This document shows positions 11,601 through 21,650 of a DNA stretch of 64,000 nt, piece after piece. Numbering within the stretch: position 1 is the first letter of the stretch; every line of letters begins with the position of its first letter. The notes beneath the pieces are model-generated. The model had not been told where the DNA came from. It did not search any database and was given only the letters and a program-made list of their open reading frames with translations. This stretch comes from Diabrotica undecimpunctata (lineage: Eukaryota; Arthropoda; Insecta; Coleoptera; Chrysomelidae), in the NCBI RefSeq assembly GCF_040954645.1, contig NC_092808.1, positions 16,731,883 through 16,795,882 of the forward strand, given 5' to 3'. The position numbers and the translations under genes are program-made.

Positions 11601-14458
11601 CTCTTATACATAAAAGGGGTATGGATATCGAACCTCTTACCATTTCAGTAAGCTTACATATTACATAGTATTTTTGAAATGTTCGATATTTTGTTACTAT
11701 TTTAATTTTCAGATTGGAGATTATGTACTGACACCTGAAATTTGCGTGGAAAGGAAAAGTATTTCTGATCTTATAGGATCTTTAAACTCTGGCAGATTAT
11801 ATCAACAGTGTACTAATATGTCTCGATTTTATTCAAAACCCATGTTGCTGATTGAATTTGATCAGAACAAGCAATTCGGATGGCGGGTAAGGATGAAATT
11901 TGTAATATTTGATCAATTAAGTGAGGATTCTTGCTTTTGATATTTAACTAATTTGTTTTAAGTGACTATTTTAACCCTGGGGGTTATGAGCGCGAGGACT
12001 GGGTAAATTGAGTAGCTCAGAACAGAAGCCGCGTTCATGCCCACAGCAGGTCCCAAGCCCAGATAAAAGAGGAGGGTTGATGGGCCAGGTTAGCATCCTA
12101 CCCATTGTAAAAGAAGACAAGGCTCAACAAACCGTTATAAAACCTCGGAATCAGACGGAACCTAAGATGAAGAACCATGCAAAGAGAAGGAAAAATAAGC
12201 TCACATCAGATTAGCAACATGGAACATTAATTCTTTCAACAACAAAGACCAAGAGATAATAGAAGAACTAATAAATAAAAACAGACATTTGTGCAATCGA
12301 AGAAACCAAGAAGGAAGGTAAAGGCCAAAGAGACTATAACCGATATTTTTTAGCATACAGTGGAGTGAAGTAAGAAGAATGAGCACGAGCAGGCGTAGGT
12401 ATACTTGTCCATAAAAAATTTAAAGACAACATAAATAACTGCCGTTATATCTCCGAAAGAATAATACATATGAACATCACAATGGACTACCAAAAATTAA
12501 ATGTCATATTTACCTAAAGCCCCGAGGACTGCAAACCTAAGGAGGAACGAGAGGCATTCTAGGAATAATTACAAACCATCCTGGATGAAATACCTTATGA
12601 AGAACCCTTAATTCTTATGGGTGACTTTAATGTATGAATCGGAAATGAAATAGTTCCAGGAGTAAAACAAAGATTAAATGAAAACCATGTCAACGCAAAT
12701 GGAGAACTCATGGCTAATCTCTGTGCTTTTAACGAACTGAGAATCAATAATACATTTTCCGATCATAAGCTCCAGTATAAGTATACATTTGAAAACTCCA
12801 GCGGGCCCAAATCTATGATTGATTTTATAGTCACTAATAGAAAAATCCATCCAAAGCAGATTCTAGATGTATTAATTTTAAACTCAGCAGACGCAGGGAG
12901 TGAATACAAACTAGTACTAGCAAAGATAAGAATGAAAATCACACCAAAAACATTTTCTACAGGAAATCACAGAGGAAAAATTCAATGTAGAATCACTGTG
13001 GAACAACTCTACAAGAGAAATGTACCAAAGGAGGCTAGCGCAGAAGATGCAGCTGAAACAAATAGATGACATCAAAGATATAAACGCGAGCTGGGAGACA
13101 ATTAAAAACAACATTGAAGAAGCAGCAACAGAAGCTCTAGGAATACGCAAAGTCATACTGAACAAATGAAACAACAATATACCATGGTTGAGAAAAGTAA
13201 TAAAAGAGAATTGTAAAGAAAAACGAGAGGCCTAGACGAAGTAAAAAACATCAAATACTCCAGAATCCCGAGAACCTATAGAAGAATACGAAATGAAACA
13301 ATGCAGTTGGTGAGAAGAACAAAAAATGAACACTGGGAACAGTTTACAAAAAGGATGGAAAGCGACTTCTACGGTACACAAAAACAAATATGGAGATTCA
13401 TAAGAAACCAACGGAAAGAAATGGCAGAATTGAAGGAATACAATAACATACCAGCAAATGAATGGGAAAGATACCTGACGGAACTGTTTAAAGGAAAGGA
13501 AAATAATAATCAACACATTAATGTACCTGAATTAAGACACGAAATAGAAATCAGATTTCAGGAAGTAGAGATAGTCATAAATTCACTCACAAAAATAGGA
13601 AGTCACCAGGACCAGACGGAATAACCAACGAGCTTCTAAAACACGGAAGAGAAAGTATAACCCTAGAGAGGACAAAACTTATACAAAAACTAATATTGCA
13701 CTGCAAGATACCAGATGTATGGAGAAACAGCATAATGATACCAATGAAAGGAGATAAAGAAGACCCCAACTTTTATAGAGGTATAAATCCACTGAACACC
13801 GCACTTAAACTTACCACAAAAGTCCTAACCAACAAAATCAATGATGAACAACAAGGATCAAATCCGAAAGATCCTGCCTAGACGCCGTATTTGTACTAAG
13901 ACAAATCACAGAAAAGGCCATCGAGTACAATAAACCAGCGTATCTATGTTTTATAGGGCTGACAAAGGCTTTCGATCACATCCAAGTCGAAGACGTCTTA
14001 CACCTGCTGTATAAAAGAAACATGCCAATCGATATTGGCATGTTTCAAAGATACGATACGATCAAAGATAAATGGAAAACTAACACTGTGTATACCAGTA
14101 CAAAGCAGAGTGAGACAGGGTTACTCGTTAAGCTCACTTCTTTTTAATATAATAATGGACAAAATAACAAACGAGAGAGTCCGAGAAATCATGGGGGTTA
14201 CACATAATATTGTTGGTGACATCAAAACGACACAACTCAGATGGTACGGACACGTAAGGAGAATGCCGGAGAATAGAATACCAAGACAAATTCTTGAATG
14301 GCAACCAAGAGGTAGGCGAAGACCAGGAAGGCCTAGAAGAAGTTGGAGAGAAGGAGTTGATAAAGAAATCAGAGAAAGAGAACTGGAGGACGATCTATGG
14401 AACGATAGAATGAGATGGAGATTGGAAATCGGAAGACGTCGAAGAACGTTGTAAACCG

Positions 14459-14519
<61 letters not shown>

Positions 14520-17500
14520 ACAAAATAATACAAGTAGTACGTAAAGGTCATGGTTACAGAATGGGGGACAAAGAAATCCAAATATTATGTTATGCAGACG
14601 AAATTGATGGGAAAATAATAAAGCAGGAAGCAAGGTTTAGATATCTAGAAATATATATAACTAGTAACGGAGATGTTGAAGAAGAAGTACGACAACAAAG
14701 CTTAAAAGCAAGTAAAACGGCAAATCTCTTAATGACACAATCTGGAAGAAAAAACACCGAAGACAACAACAACACAAAGAACAAAGAAATCCAAATATTA
14801 TGTTATGCAGACGACGCCTCATTAATCGCCGAGACAGAAGACGAACTCCAAAGATTAACACACATCTTCAATACAACAGCCAAGAAATACAATATGATAA
14901 TATCAGCAGAAAAAACCAAACAACATCTAAATATGACAACATCTAAATACCCACTACGATGTAAAATCGAAATTGATGGGAAAATAATAAAGCAGGAAGC
15001 AAGGTTTAGATATCAGGGAAAAGTCTATTGGATAGGAAGAGAAGCGAAAACATAAGAAGAGCATGCAATATAGAAGACATAAATGGATGGGTGACAAAAC
15101 AGAAACAGGAGTGGAACGAACACATTAGTAGAATGGCAGAAGATAGGATAGTACGAATAGCACGAGATAAGTCACTAAATGGACGAAGAAGTATTGACAG
15201 ACCAAGAAAAAGATGTCCTATTCAATCCTTTTTGTATAGTCACCAATAGTGTTTTCAATGGGAAGGTTAGGAAATCGAGTGAATGAACGAACGGTTAGGA
15301 AATTGTCATGAAATTAAAGGAAGTGTAGGAGATTGTTTTTACATAGTAAACCAATTGTCTGGCTAAATAGGTCTTGAACCTAAGGCAAAAAAGAAGAAGA
15401 AGAAGAAGAAGAAGAGTATTGGAACAACTTCAACAGGACCAGGATGACTACTATTACAAATCAGAGATACAAATAAAGTTTATAACCTCGAAATAAAATT
15501 AAAATAAAAAATAAATACAATACATTATTTAATATATAAATCCAAAATGTATTTAATTTGAATTAAAATTAAATACATTAATTTGAATCAAAGTCATGTC
15601 AGCATAATGTATTTGCACTCATTAAAAATTATAAATTTTTACTGTTTTGTTCGCATAAACGGATCTTGAAAGTCATTCGCGTATACAGGTACCAAACCAT
15701 AAAGATAAACACATTGTACATTCTGGTTTAAGATCGCCAGATAATCGCCGCCTACACAAATTCTTATGACATTCAAGCCGCAATTATACCAAGCTCGTTC
15801 TTAAAAGAAATGCCATTGATGAAATTCATTTATAATCATGTTTTATTCGCTAAAAAATAAATAAATATATCGCTCCCAGTAAATTTTTAGTAAGTTTAAT
15901 ATTTAAAATACCAAAATCGCATTTGAAAAAAAAAATAAATAAATAAAAACAGAGATTTGAGATTAATAAATTAAAATAAAATTAAACTACTCCCAATTAA
16001 TTAATTCTTATTGCGGTTGTCTAGATATAATACCGAATAATAATATAAAGGGTATGTAGATATAGCCTTAGTACAGTCATGTTGCTTAAATTCACGTCAC
16101 AAAATATATAACGAGGCCTGAAAATATACTGTATATCCTCATCATAGTTCATTTCCTATTTGACATTTATATAGGCGTAGCTGTATCTCAAAGTTCTCGT
16201 ATACTTTTAATGATTATACAGTAGACTCCCTCTATAACGAGAACTGAAATGACAGACTAATTACCTCGTTATAAGCCGATCTCGTTATATCAGACCATCA
16301 TAATACTGTGCATACATATGAATCTGTAGTTTTCTAAACCATTAACTTCCTATAGTGAAGCCATTCGGAGCAATATAAGATGCTAATAAATATTGTTTCA
16401 ATGGCGTTTTTGAAAAAAAGTTATTTACTTTTATTGTCAATGAAATATATTAAAACATAAAAGAGTTGTTTACTTTTATTATCAATGATATACGTTAAAA
16501 CAAAAAAGCTGTACTTATATTTTTTTCCAACTACATAATGTATAAATCGTATTTTCAAGGATAACATAAACTATTGCTTCTGCAATTTTAAGAACTCTGT
16601 TATTTTTAACTGCTTTAACTGGTCCAGTATCATTCTATCATATATTTTCTAAAGATGTGAAACAGTTGTATTTATTCATTGTAAAGAAGTTTATTGCGGG
16701 CTGCAGTTAAGTTTATTGAGGAACTGTTTGAAAAGGTATTTATTTATAGCCACGACCGGACTAAAAACGTAAGAAACACGTTTTTGGATCTTATTTTCTC
16801 TCGTTATAACCAAATTTGCCTCGCTATAGACGGTTATAGTTGAATAGAAATTTCACGGGACATCTAATGTATCTCGTTATAAGCGAAACCTCGTAATAAC
16901 CGTGTTCGTTATAGAGGGAGTATACTGTATATGCACATTCATTATTGTCTTTGTATGTTTTTTATTTCCAGTCCAACTATATGATATCCAGCGACAGCAA
17001 TAACTTTGATATCCAACAGAAGCTACTTTTACTTACTTTACACTTTCCAAAGTTGAAGATTATTTGGAGTCCAAGTCCATATGCTACAGCGCAGCTATTT
17101 GAAGAACTGAAGGTAAGTTTTGAAAGCGAAAGTAAGTATGATAAACAAGAAATAAGGAATAAAACCAAAGTCATTATTATTTTAATATTATATTCTAATG
17201 TAATAAGGCTCACAATGCACATCTGAATATCAATTTGTAATAAACACCACACTTGATCACCAATTTGTAATAATAAACTACAACTGGCACCAATTTGACT
17301 ATCAGTTGTAATATCCTTAACAGAACATATCAACTATGTCGATTCTTAGCAGCTTCGAGCAGATTCGAAGCAGTTTGTGGGTTGGCCTACGAAATTATTC
17401 ATCTCGCCTGACATCTAATGTCTGAGAGGGAGACAGGTATACTAGATGACAAAAGAACTTGTGTACAAGTGACGGAAGAGTTTAAGAGGTACGAGAGCCT

Positions 17501-20500
17501 TCCATATGTTGTATTTTTACCCTCAATCTGGAGGTATCGAAAATATCTTGACCTTTGTTATACTAATAGTACAACCTCCTCCAGGATACTAAATCAGTAT
17601 ATTTTGCTTTTTTGTTCTTATTTTCTTCTAATCTCTCCAAAAGCGTGTGACCTTCATGATCGTAGATATTTTTGGTCTTCCAGACCCTTGCTTTCTTTCG
17701 AGAGTTTCTTGTTCTCTCCATCTTTTATTAATATTAAAAACTTGTTCTGCTTACGTTAAAATGGTTCGCTACGACAGATAGTGACCAACCATCTTCTAAT
17801 TTCGTTACAATTCTTGCTTTTAGTTCTTTGCTAGCATGTGGAGCCATTTTTTTGAGGTTGAACATAATAAGTATCTAAAGTATTTAAATACAGACGTTGA
17901 TAAAGATGTTAATAGAGACATGGGGAATCTAAAAATTGCATTCCACGACATGTCTCCTCAACTAAGCAAAAATCTTTTGCGAATTTGGTTTCTTGTACTC
18001 GTACAGAGTATATCGCGGATACACAGTCTTAACTGTCCTTTCCTTTTATTCCGATATAATCTGTACGACTACTAGAAACCAAATTCGTTAAGGATTTTTG
18101 CTTAGTTTAGGAGACATGTCGTGGAATGCAATTTTTAGATTCCCCATGTCTCTATTAACATCTTTATCAACGTCTGTTTTGACTTGCAATTCTTACAAGG
18201 CACAGATTAAAGCAAAAATCTGAATTTGGTTTCGAAAATTAGTTTACGGATTTTAATATCAGATGTCGCTATTTGCGTCTATACGAAGTCATTTTAGAGT
18301 TGCTTCCCAAGACAGAAAAGATTTATTTTCACTTTCAGAGCGACTGTGAATATCCGTCTCTGATGATCCCTATTAGGGTGAAATACGTATAAGCTGATAC
18401 ACACGCGCACAGTACGTGAAATCAAATCTTAACTGTCCTTTCCTCCTATTTAAATACAGTATGTAAATAATAAGTATTTATCCTTCAAAATACACTGCTC
18501 AATTTTCAACAAAATACGCTTTAAGAGTCGTATCCGTTTTTTTAGGAACCAGCTTTTTACTTTAAACATACGTCTAAATCTGGGTACCATATCATGGTAC
18601 CGTATGGTTAGAAATTATGATGCAATTGCTATCCCTAATTTCATTTATGATGTTACTATGACCTGATATAACTGGTATGTTGCTCAGGATAATGATATCT
18701 GTATCTCCCTACAATATGTATACATTGTGTTATATGGTCAATAAAACAATGTCGTGATCTGTATATAGATATTATATTATAATCATTAACTTTAGCGAAA
18801 GAATACGTTACCCATTATCTATTTTTAAATGCAGTACGCAAAAGCACAGTATGTATAGTATTTTAAACCTCTAATCATTTCTTTTCTAGTCATTCTGGGA
18901 TCTCTTTTGTTTTAGTTGGATAAGGAGGATCCGAATATTGCCTATGCCGCAGCTCTAGGAGGAGAACAAGATCTCGACACAATTCAATCCAAGTACAATT
19001 CAAACATTTATGATTTTGTCCAGAAACTGCCAGGAATCACTTCCAAAAATATCGATGCATTTTTAAGAAAAGGTATCAGTATGGACGAAGTTACAAAAAA
19101 GTCTGAGGTAAAGTAAAGTCATTAATTTGGACTTTTAAATCTAAAGTTCATTATACACATTAGTGTCAATTTCTGTTTTCTTGTTTTTCTATTTTTTAAG
19201 ATACATTCAAATGAAGTTCTTCAAAAAGTACTAGAGAATAACATTGCTAGCAAATAATCAAATTAAAAAATCTAGTGCGGTAATTAGATCTTCTAATTGT
19301 ATATTGTATGAGGAGCAATACAGTAAACTTTTTTATCGTTATTCACAAACCGGCATATCTATGTTTCGTGGACCTTACAAAGGCATTTGACCGGGTCAAA
19401 TTAAAAGACGTTATCCACTTACTGTATGCAAGAGAGATACCTCTAGGAATAATCAAAACTATCGAAAATATCTACCAAAAAACAACACAATAAAAGTAAA
19501 AGTAGAAGAAGAACTACCTGATTATGGACGAAATAATTAAAAAAGTAAGAACTAAAAAAGGATACCAAATGGGAGAAAAACAACTTAAAATAATCTGCTA
19601 TGCAGACGACGCAATACTACTCTCTCAAAGTGAAGATGATTTACAATGTATGCTGCACCAATTTAATATAACCGCCAGAAAATTTAACATGTTCATTTCC
19701 CCAAAGACAAAATGCATGGTTACAACAGCAAATTTACTAAGATGTAAATTGGAGCTCGAAGGTCAGATAATAGTACAAGTGATCGAGTTTAAATATCTAG
19801 GCATCACATTATCTAGCTACGGAAAACTCGAAACCGAAGTGGAAGATCAAGTGAATAGAGTAAACAGAGCCGCAGGCTGCCTAAACGAAACAATATGGAG
19901 TTTAATTGACTAACTGTGGAGCAGAATTTACAAAACAGTCATCAGACCAATAATGACATCATACGCGGCAGAAACAAGACCTGACACAGAGGACAAAAAG
20001 GATGTTAGAAACAGCAGAGACGAAAACACTTAAAATTGATGGTAAGACACTATGGGACAGAGCAACGTAGATGCAAGATGGAGAACATCAATAACTGGGT
20101 AAGAAATAGAAGAGTAGAATGGAGCGGCCATAAAAGCCGAATGAGACGGCTTCCCAATAGGAAGTCCACAAAAACGATGGAACGACAACTTACTGGAGGC
20201 ACATTGAAAAACAGACAGAGTCATGTCTATATAAAAAGAAGAAGAAAATTGTTCTAGCTCTTAAAATTTTTGTTAGTGCTGTACCAAGATATGACTACTC
20301 TATCTTGTAGCCTGTTTTTATTACGTCTCAGTACGCCGTACTTTTTTTTTTTTTTTTGGCTTAGACTTATCGTCATACAGCCAGACACAAAAGGACTAAG
20401 ACAGTACGCCGTACTTAAGTTACCATGTCATTAAGTTTGTTTGGATGGGAGTATGTTAAAAATATGTAATTTTTCCCACGAAAACTGTGTAACTGTGTAT

Positions 20501-21328
20501 ATAAATACAGCTGCATTTTATTTCCCCCGAGTACCTAATAAAAAGGTCTATATTACCTACCGTCAATATTAGTCTGGCAGTCTGTTATAAAAAGAACCAA
20601 ACCCCCGATTTGATCTCATTTCTTAGTTTGTTGTCAGGATGGCCGCTGACGTCAATTTATAAGTTTTTTGAGTACAATCCAATAGCGAAAATCCCATGTA
20701 TGCGGTAAATTTAATTATTTTTTACCAATTCATTTAAACATGATATAAAGGTTTTTCTTTATTGCCAGGGATTTCTTCAATCTCCGGTTATTTACGGAGC
20801 CTCCCTTCGTCAATATGTCATCAACTCTTCGACCTGAGGGTCACTACCCGTTTTATGCTTAGAAACACATACCGTAAGGTTGAATGAACGTATTGGATCA
20901 TTGACCTGAAACTTCAATGTGAATATCAAGCATCGTGACCTCCTTGAGCTGTGTTTCGTTACAATATGACAAAAAGTTGATATAATCACTTAACTAGTAA
21001 AATTTCTAATTTAATTAGCAACTTGAAGTAATGATTTATCGAGCAAAAAATACATTTTTCAAAAATTATGACACACATAACTGCAGGTATTTTCTTGTGT
21101 GCGCATATTTTTAACAAAAAATAGTTATTTTTATCTTTTGTTTTGTGATATCTCATTTTATGGTGAAATAAATTTCAGGAGGAATTAAAAGAAATTCTAG
21201 GAAGTTCCGCAGATGCACAATCACTTTATTCTATTATTCACGGCGAACACAAACCTAAACCAGAAGAGGACAAGAAAAAGGAAAGGCCGAAAACTAGATT
21301 TAAAAGCTTTAAAAAGAAGCAAGCATGA
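793..21328 (+). CDS. ERCC4: DNA repair endonuclease XPF (ERCC4 / mei-9), complete, 17 exons
   Basis: Exons: 793-917, 993-1154, 1218-1398, 1789-1941, 1997-2122, 2240-2285, 9058-9184, 9330-9481, 9532-9680, 9872-10231, 10884-11057, 11111-11251, 11435-11647, 11713-11886, 16972-17112, 18916-19107, 21179-21328. All introns are GT..AG, phases agree, and the sum is 2766 nt (921 aa; human XPF is 916). The N-terminal half is the inactive SF2 helicase-like domain ([30 protein letters not shown]). The middle is an acidic/basic linker near residues 390-450. The nuclease has [14 protein letters not shown] (D678), GD 705-706, ERK 716-718 and D722, the GDXnERKX3D active site. The C-terminus is a tandem HhH (PGITSKN, then ELKEILGSS) that binds ERCC1 in the family. 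XPF-ERCC1 cuts 5' of lesions in nucleotide excision and crosslink repair; Drosophila mei-9 also acts in meiotic crossing over. Intron 6 (6.8 kb) and intron 14 (5.1 kb) are swollen by transposons, yet the coding sequence is intact. Confidence 0.95.
2341..3996. repeat. Seven same-direction copies of TTAACgaAAGTGAG around a broken ORF
   Basis: Copies at 2341-2354, 2362-2375, 3422-3435, 3437-3450, 3592-3605, 3783-3796 and 3983-3996. Two lie on one side of the reverse-strand ORF remnant and five on the other. The exact copies share TTAACGAAAGTGAG; the others differ at one to three positions. Dispersed subterminal repeats of this kind are typical of transposase-binding sites in DNA transposons. I could not define terminal inverted repeats or a target duplication. 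Confidence 0.55.
2483..3278 (-). pseudogene. Internally deleted, transposon-type ORF remnant in XPF intron 6
   Basis: Minus strand, start at 3278. The N-terminal part (about 80 codons) is highly charged ([17 protein letters not shown]) and ends at an in-frame TGA (3036-3038). The frame then reads on to a second stop near 2885. A one-base frame shift leads to [16 protein letters not shown] and into the C-terminal part, beginning [20 protein letters not shown]. That part holds a possible SH3/Tudor-like barrel ([19 protein letters not shown], then [18 protein letters not shown]). From memory, long uncharacterised repetitive insect and fish proteins have both ends like this with a large middle; here the middle is missing. 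No catalytic domain is left. The function of the family is unknown to me. Confidence 0.5.
4633..5436 (+). pseudogene. LINE ORF1, coiled-coil nucleic-acid-binding protein with two in-frame stops
   Basis: Open from ATG 4633 to a TGA at 5290-5292. The same frame continues with recognisable ORF1-like sequence through a TAA at 5332-5334 to about 5436. The first part is charged; the middle (roughly residues 50-130) is a strong coiled coil rich in K, E and L heptads ([20 protein letters not shown]). It is followed by a short alpha/beta segment ([13 protein letters not shown]). ORF1 proteins of this type bind LINE RNA. The two stops suggest this copy could not make full ORF1, although a naturally short ORF1 is possible. 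Confidence 0.6.
5448..8474 (+). CDS. LINE ORF2: endonuclease-reverse transcriptase, intact 1008 aa
   Basis: A single open frame of 1008 codons. The N-terminal endonuclease/exonuclease/phosphatase (APE-type) domain covers about residues 50-290: [39 protein letters not shown], and the final SDHYMV. The reverse transcriptase lies at about 520-830: [57 protein letters not shown], and the catalytic AYADDIAII. The C-terminus has the RWLGHIWRA / RRGRPRSKW basic tail typical of these insect LINEs. No RNase H was seen. It nicks target DNA and reverse-transcribes its own RNA. The frame is unbroken, unlike all other LINE copies here. Confidence 0.9.
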   Translation: MHYSLTDEAKKQEMTADKPGYNKSAIKKDRQENKNKKRRQQNKKNKELKISTWNIRTMLTPGKMLEIEKELKKYKIDIAALQELRWEGQGQIDKQDFTMLYSGGKKQGQKGVGFMILRHLREKIINFKPICERMAYVRVNSKPFNISVLNLYAPTETSNADEKEIFYDRVEEEIEKIPKEDVIFVLGDLNAQIGKEDFLQQIAGKHTIHENTNDNGQRLCNLATRTNLLISSTKFEHPKIHKVTWRSPDQKTYSQIDHIMINKRKQSSIKDVRTFRGACADSDHYMVTATIRQKVKIETKQKNQHKKWNVNKMSNEEVRKKYEEAVTVQIKEKYKAEDINTEWETIKKSIEEGANMQIGKSQAKTKNEWYNQECREITGKKVQARNKWLRTDKEEDREEYEKLRRNAKKVIRQNKRRWVDKKMQEIEQERTNRNTKSFYKKIKEQNKKYKGKTNGIKNREGIVIIEDQEYKQVWRDYYRELLTEETTEEEMHNEEETVHEEEADEVDIEILKEPTLEELDEVIQRSKNGKAPGKDGINMELIKYGGRELRGKILALLKNIWKEEKMPGDWEVGQIITVHKKGDQQICENYRGITLLNTTYKILTSIIKKRLSKITKKTVGQYQCGFTEGRSTIDAIHTIKQIMKKANEYKLELEMLFIDFKQAFDSIKRNGLMIALKKLKIPHKLRKLIEMTMRTTKISINTQRGETEEFIINKGMKQGDALSTTLFNLALEYVLRNINKGNLRTRGGQIIAYADDIAIIAKNRKMMKEMLEEIREKGEVMGLRLNQEKTKILRLGKKPMKEKIKIGSSEFEEVEYFKYLGVTISKSGERKSEIKEKILAANKAYFANKTLLKSKTLTKKSKMSIYNTIIRPILLYAGETMTMVKKDEEDLRIAERKIMRTILGPIRTEQNEYRSRTNAEIKEELKEDIVTKIKQCRVRWLGHIWRAGDEAVTYAMIEWNPGGKKRRGRPRSKWLQEVEEDLQRAGVREWRGRTRDRKKWRDIVKKIR
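8554..8622. repeat. (TA)n microsatellite forming the LINE 3' end
   Basis: About 68 bp of pure TA dinucleotide directly before the right-hand target duplication. The nested LINE at 14168-14515 ends in the same way, so the TA tract is best read as the LINE tail. Confidence 0.85.
10300..10700 (-). mobile_element. Possible decayed LINE fragment in XPF intron 10
   Basis: On the minus strand near 10650-10600 the reading [15 protein letters not shown] resembles a reverse transcriptase YADD box, followed toward 10540 by [12 protein letters not shown]. The rest is unreadable. Weak; it could be chance. Confidence 0.25.
11965..15417 (+). mobile_element. Degenerate, rearranged LINE in XPF intron 14, (GAA)n tail
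   Basis: Begins near CCCTGGGGGTTATGAGCG. Broken frames carry an AP endonuclease ([10 protein letters not shown] near 12215, LILMGDFNV near 12615, [10 protein letters not shown] near 12810) and an RT ([17 protein letters not shown] near 14110-14160, then [13 protein letters not shown] near 14790). There are many stops and frame shifts. After 14516 the RT and C-terminal blocks are out of order and partly duplicated. The tail is (GAA)n at about 15389-15416. Sister copies of the family lie at 19345-20252, 33064-33568 and 41101-42300. Confidence 0.8.
14168..14515 (+). mobile_element. Nested 5'-truncated LINE tail with exact 13-bp target duplication
   Basis: ATGGACAAAATAA occurs at 14155-14167 and 14516-14528. 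The insert between them encodes a LINE C-terminus ([32 protein letters not shown]) and ends in (TA)n, like the 4510-8620 element but clearly a different subfamily. The related copy at 41481-41530 is uninterrupted at this point, which confirms the insertion. Confidence 0.85.
15430..16216. other. XPF intron 14, no feature recognised
   Basis: AT-rich sequence with short A-runs. No reading frame, repeat or structured RNA that I can support. Confidence 0.5.
16219..16927. mobile_element. Pogo/Tigger-type non-autonomous element, copy 1
   Basis: Terminal inverted repeats of at least 20 bp: CAGTAGACTCCCTCTATAAC at the left, and the right end reversed reads CAGTATACTCCCTCTATAAC. The element is flanked by TA dinucleotides. 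Further subterminal blocks carry CTCGTTATA. The inside keeps the last codons of a pogo-like transposase read on the minus strand. Copy 2 (24257-25053) lies in the opposite orientation. The right end is only 44 bp before XPF exon 15. Confidence 0.82.
17580..17850 (-). pseudogene. Tc1-like transposase N-terminus relic in XPF intron 15
   Basis: Minus strand from about 17850: [20 protein letters not shown], then [15 protein letters not shown], then [17 protein letters not shown] after a shift. This is the first helix-turn-helix and GRPK linker of a Tc1-type transposase. The catalytic part is gone. Confidence 0.55.
17893..18176. repeat. Long foldback: two ~100-bp inverted arms with ~80-bp loop
   Basis: Left arm 17893-17993 begins CAGACGTTGATAAAGATG; right arm 18074-18176 ends with its reverse complement. 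They match with only a few differences, and the loop is 17994-18073. A partial extra piece (GCAAAAATCTGAATTTGG) follows near 18210. Such structures arise from foldback MITEs or from inverted duplication. RNA from this intron could form a long hairpin. Confidence 0.8.
18260..18915. other. XPF intron 15, 3' half, nothing recognised
   Basis: AT-rich sequence with no frame or repeat I can support, apart from the small palindrome GGTACCATATCATGGTACC near 18583. Confidence 0.4.
19201..19257 (+). other. Candidate alternative last exon of XPF
   Basis: A very strong pyrimidine tract and TTTTTTAAG acceptor end at 19200. In the phase left by exon 16, the next 18 codons are open ([18 protein letters not shown]) and stop at TAA. 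It would replace the second HhH half encoded by exon 17. Exon 17 is the one that matches XPF proteins, so this is a possible short isoform or a decoy. Confidence 0.3.
19345..20252 (+). mobile_element. 5'-truncated LINE fragment (same family as 11965-15417)
   Basis: Broken frames from RT ([20 protein letters not shown], then [18 protein letters not shown]) to the C-terminal region ([20 protein letters not shown]) and a tail ending AAAAAGAAGAAG. A near-identical 3' part is present at 33064-33568. Confidence 0.8.
20344..20402 (-). mobile_element. Minute retroposon: poly(A) tail plus ~40 bp, 15-bp target duplication
   Basis: CAGTACGCCGTACTT occurs at 20329-20343 and 20403-20417. Between them lies a T-run and GGCTTAGACTTATCGTCATA. 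Read on the minus strand, this is the 3' end of a retroposon with an A tail, almost completely 5'-truncated. Similar 3' sequence is at 27795-27830 (CTTAGATCATTGATCGTAC). Confidence 0.75.
20418..21178. other. XPF intron 16, last part, nothing recognised
   Basis: No frame or repeat I can support. It leads into the acceptor AAATTTCAG of the terminal exon. Confidence 0.4.
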
Positions 21329-21650
21329 GTGTCTTTAGTCTGTAATTGTAATGTAAACATTGCTGTGTAATATACATTTTTTATGATACGTCTACTTATT
21401 ACATTTTACCCATTTAGCGAATTATCATCATTCGCTTTGTCTTTATGGTTATGTGGGGTCAGTTTGCCTAATTACAATTTCTTTACTCTTCCTCTCCTAC
21501 TCCTCCCAAAAACTTGCAAATCAGTCATTCTTTGTATTGATTGATTAACGTATTGACTTTGAACATGCCTGAACCATCTTATCCTATACTATTTCATTTT
21601 AGCATCAATTGGTGCCACTCATTGTCTTCCTGTAACATACTCATTCTTAA

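Noticed and set aside
14121..14633. A 170-residue minus-strand protein with repeated Tyr-Ile
   Set aside because: The repeat is the translation of (TA)n and the rest is antisense of LINE coding.
17418..17759. A 113-residue plus-strand gene in XPF intron 15
   Set aside because: The minus strand of the same region reads as a Tc1 transposase N-terminus; the plus frame has no support.
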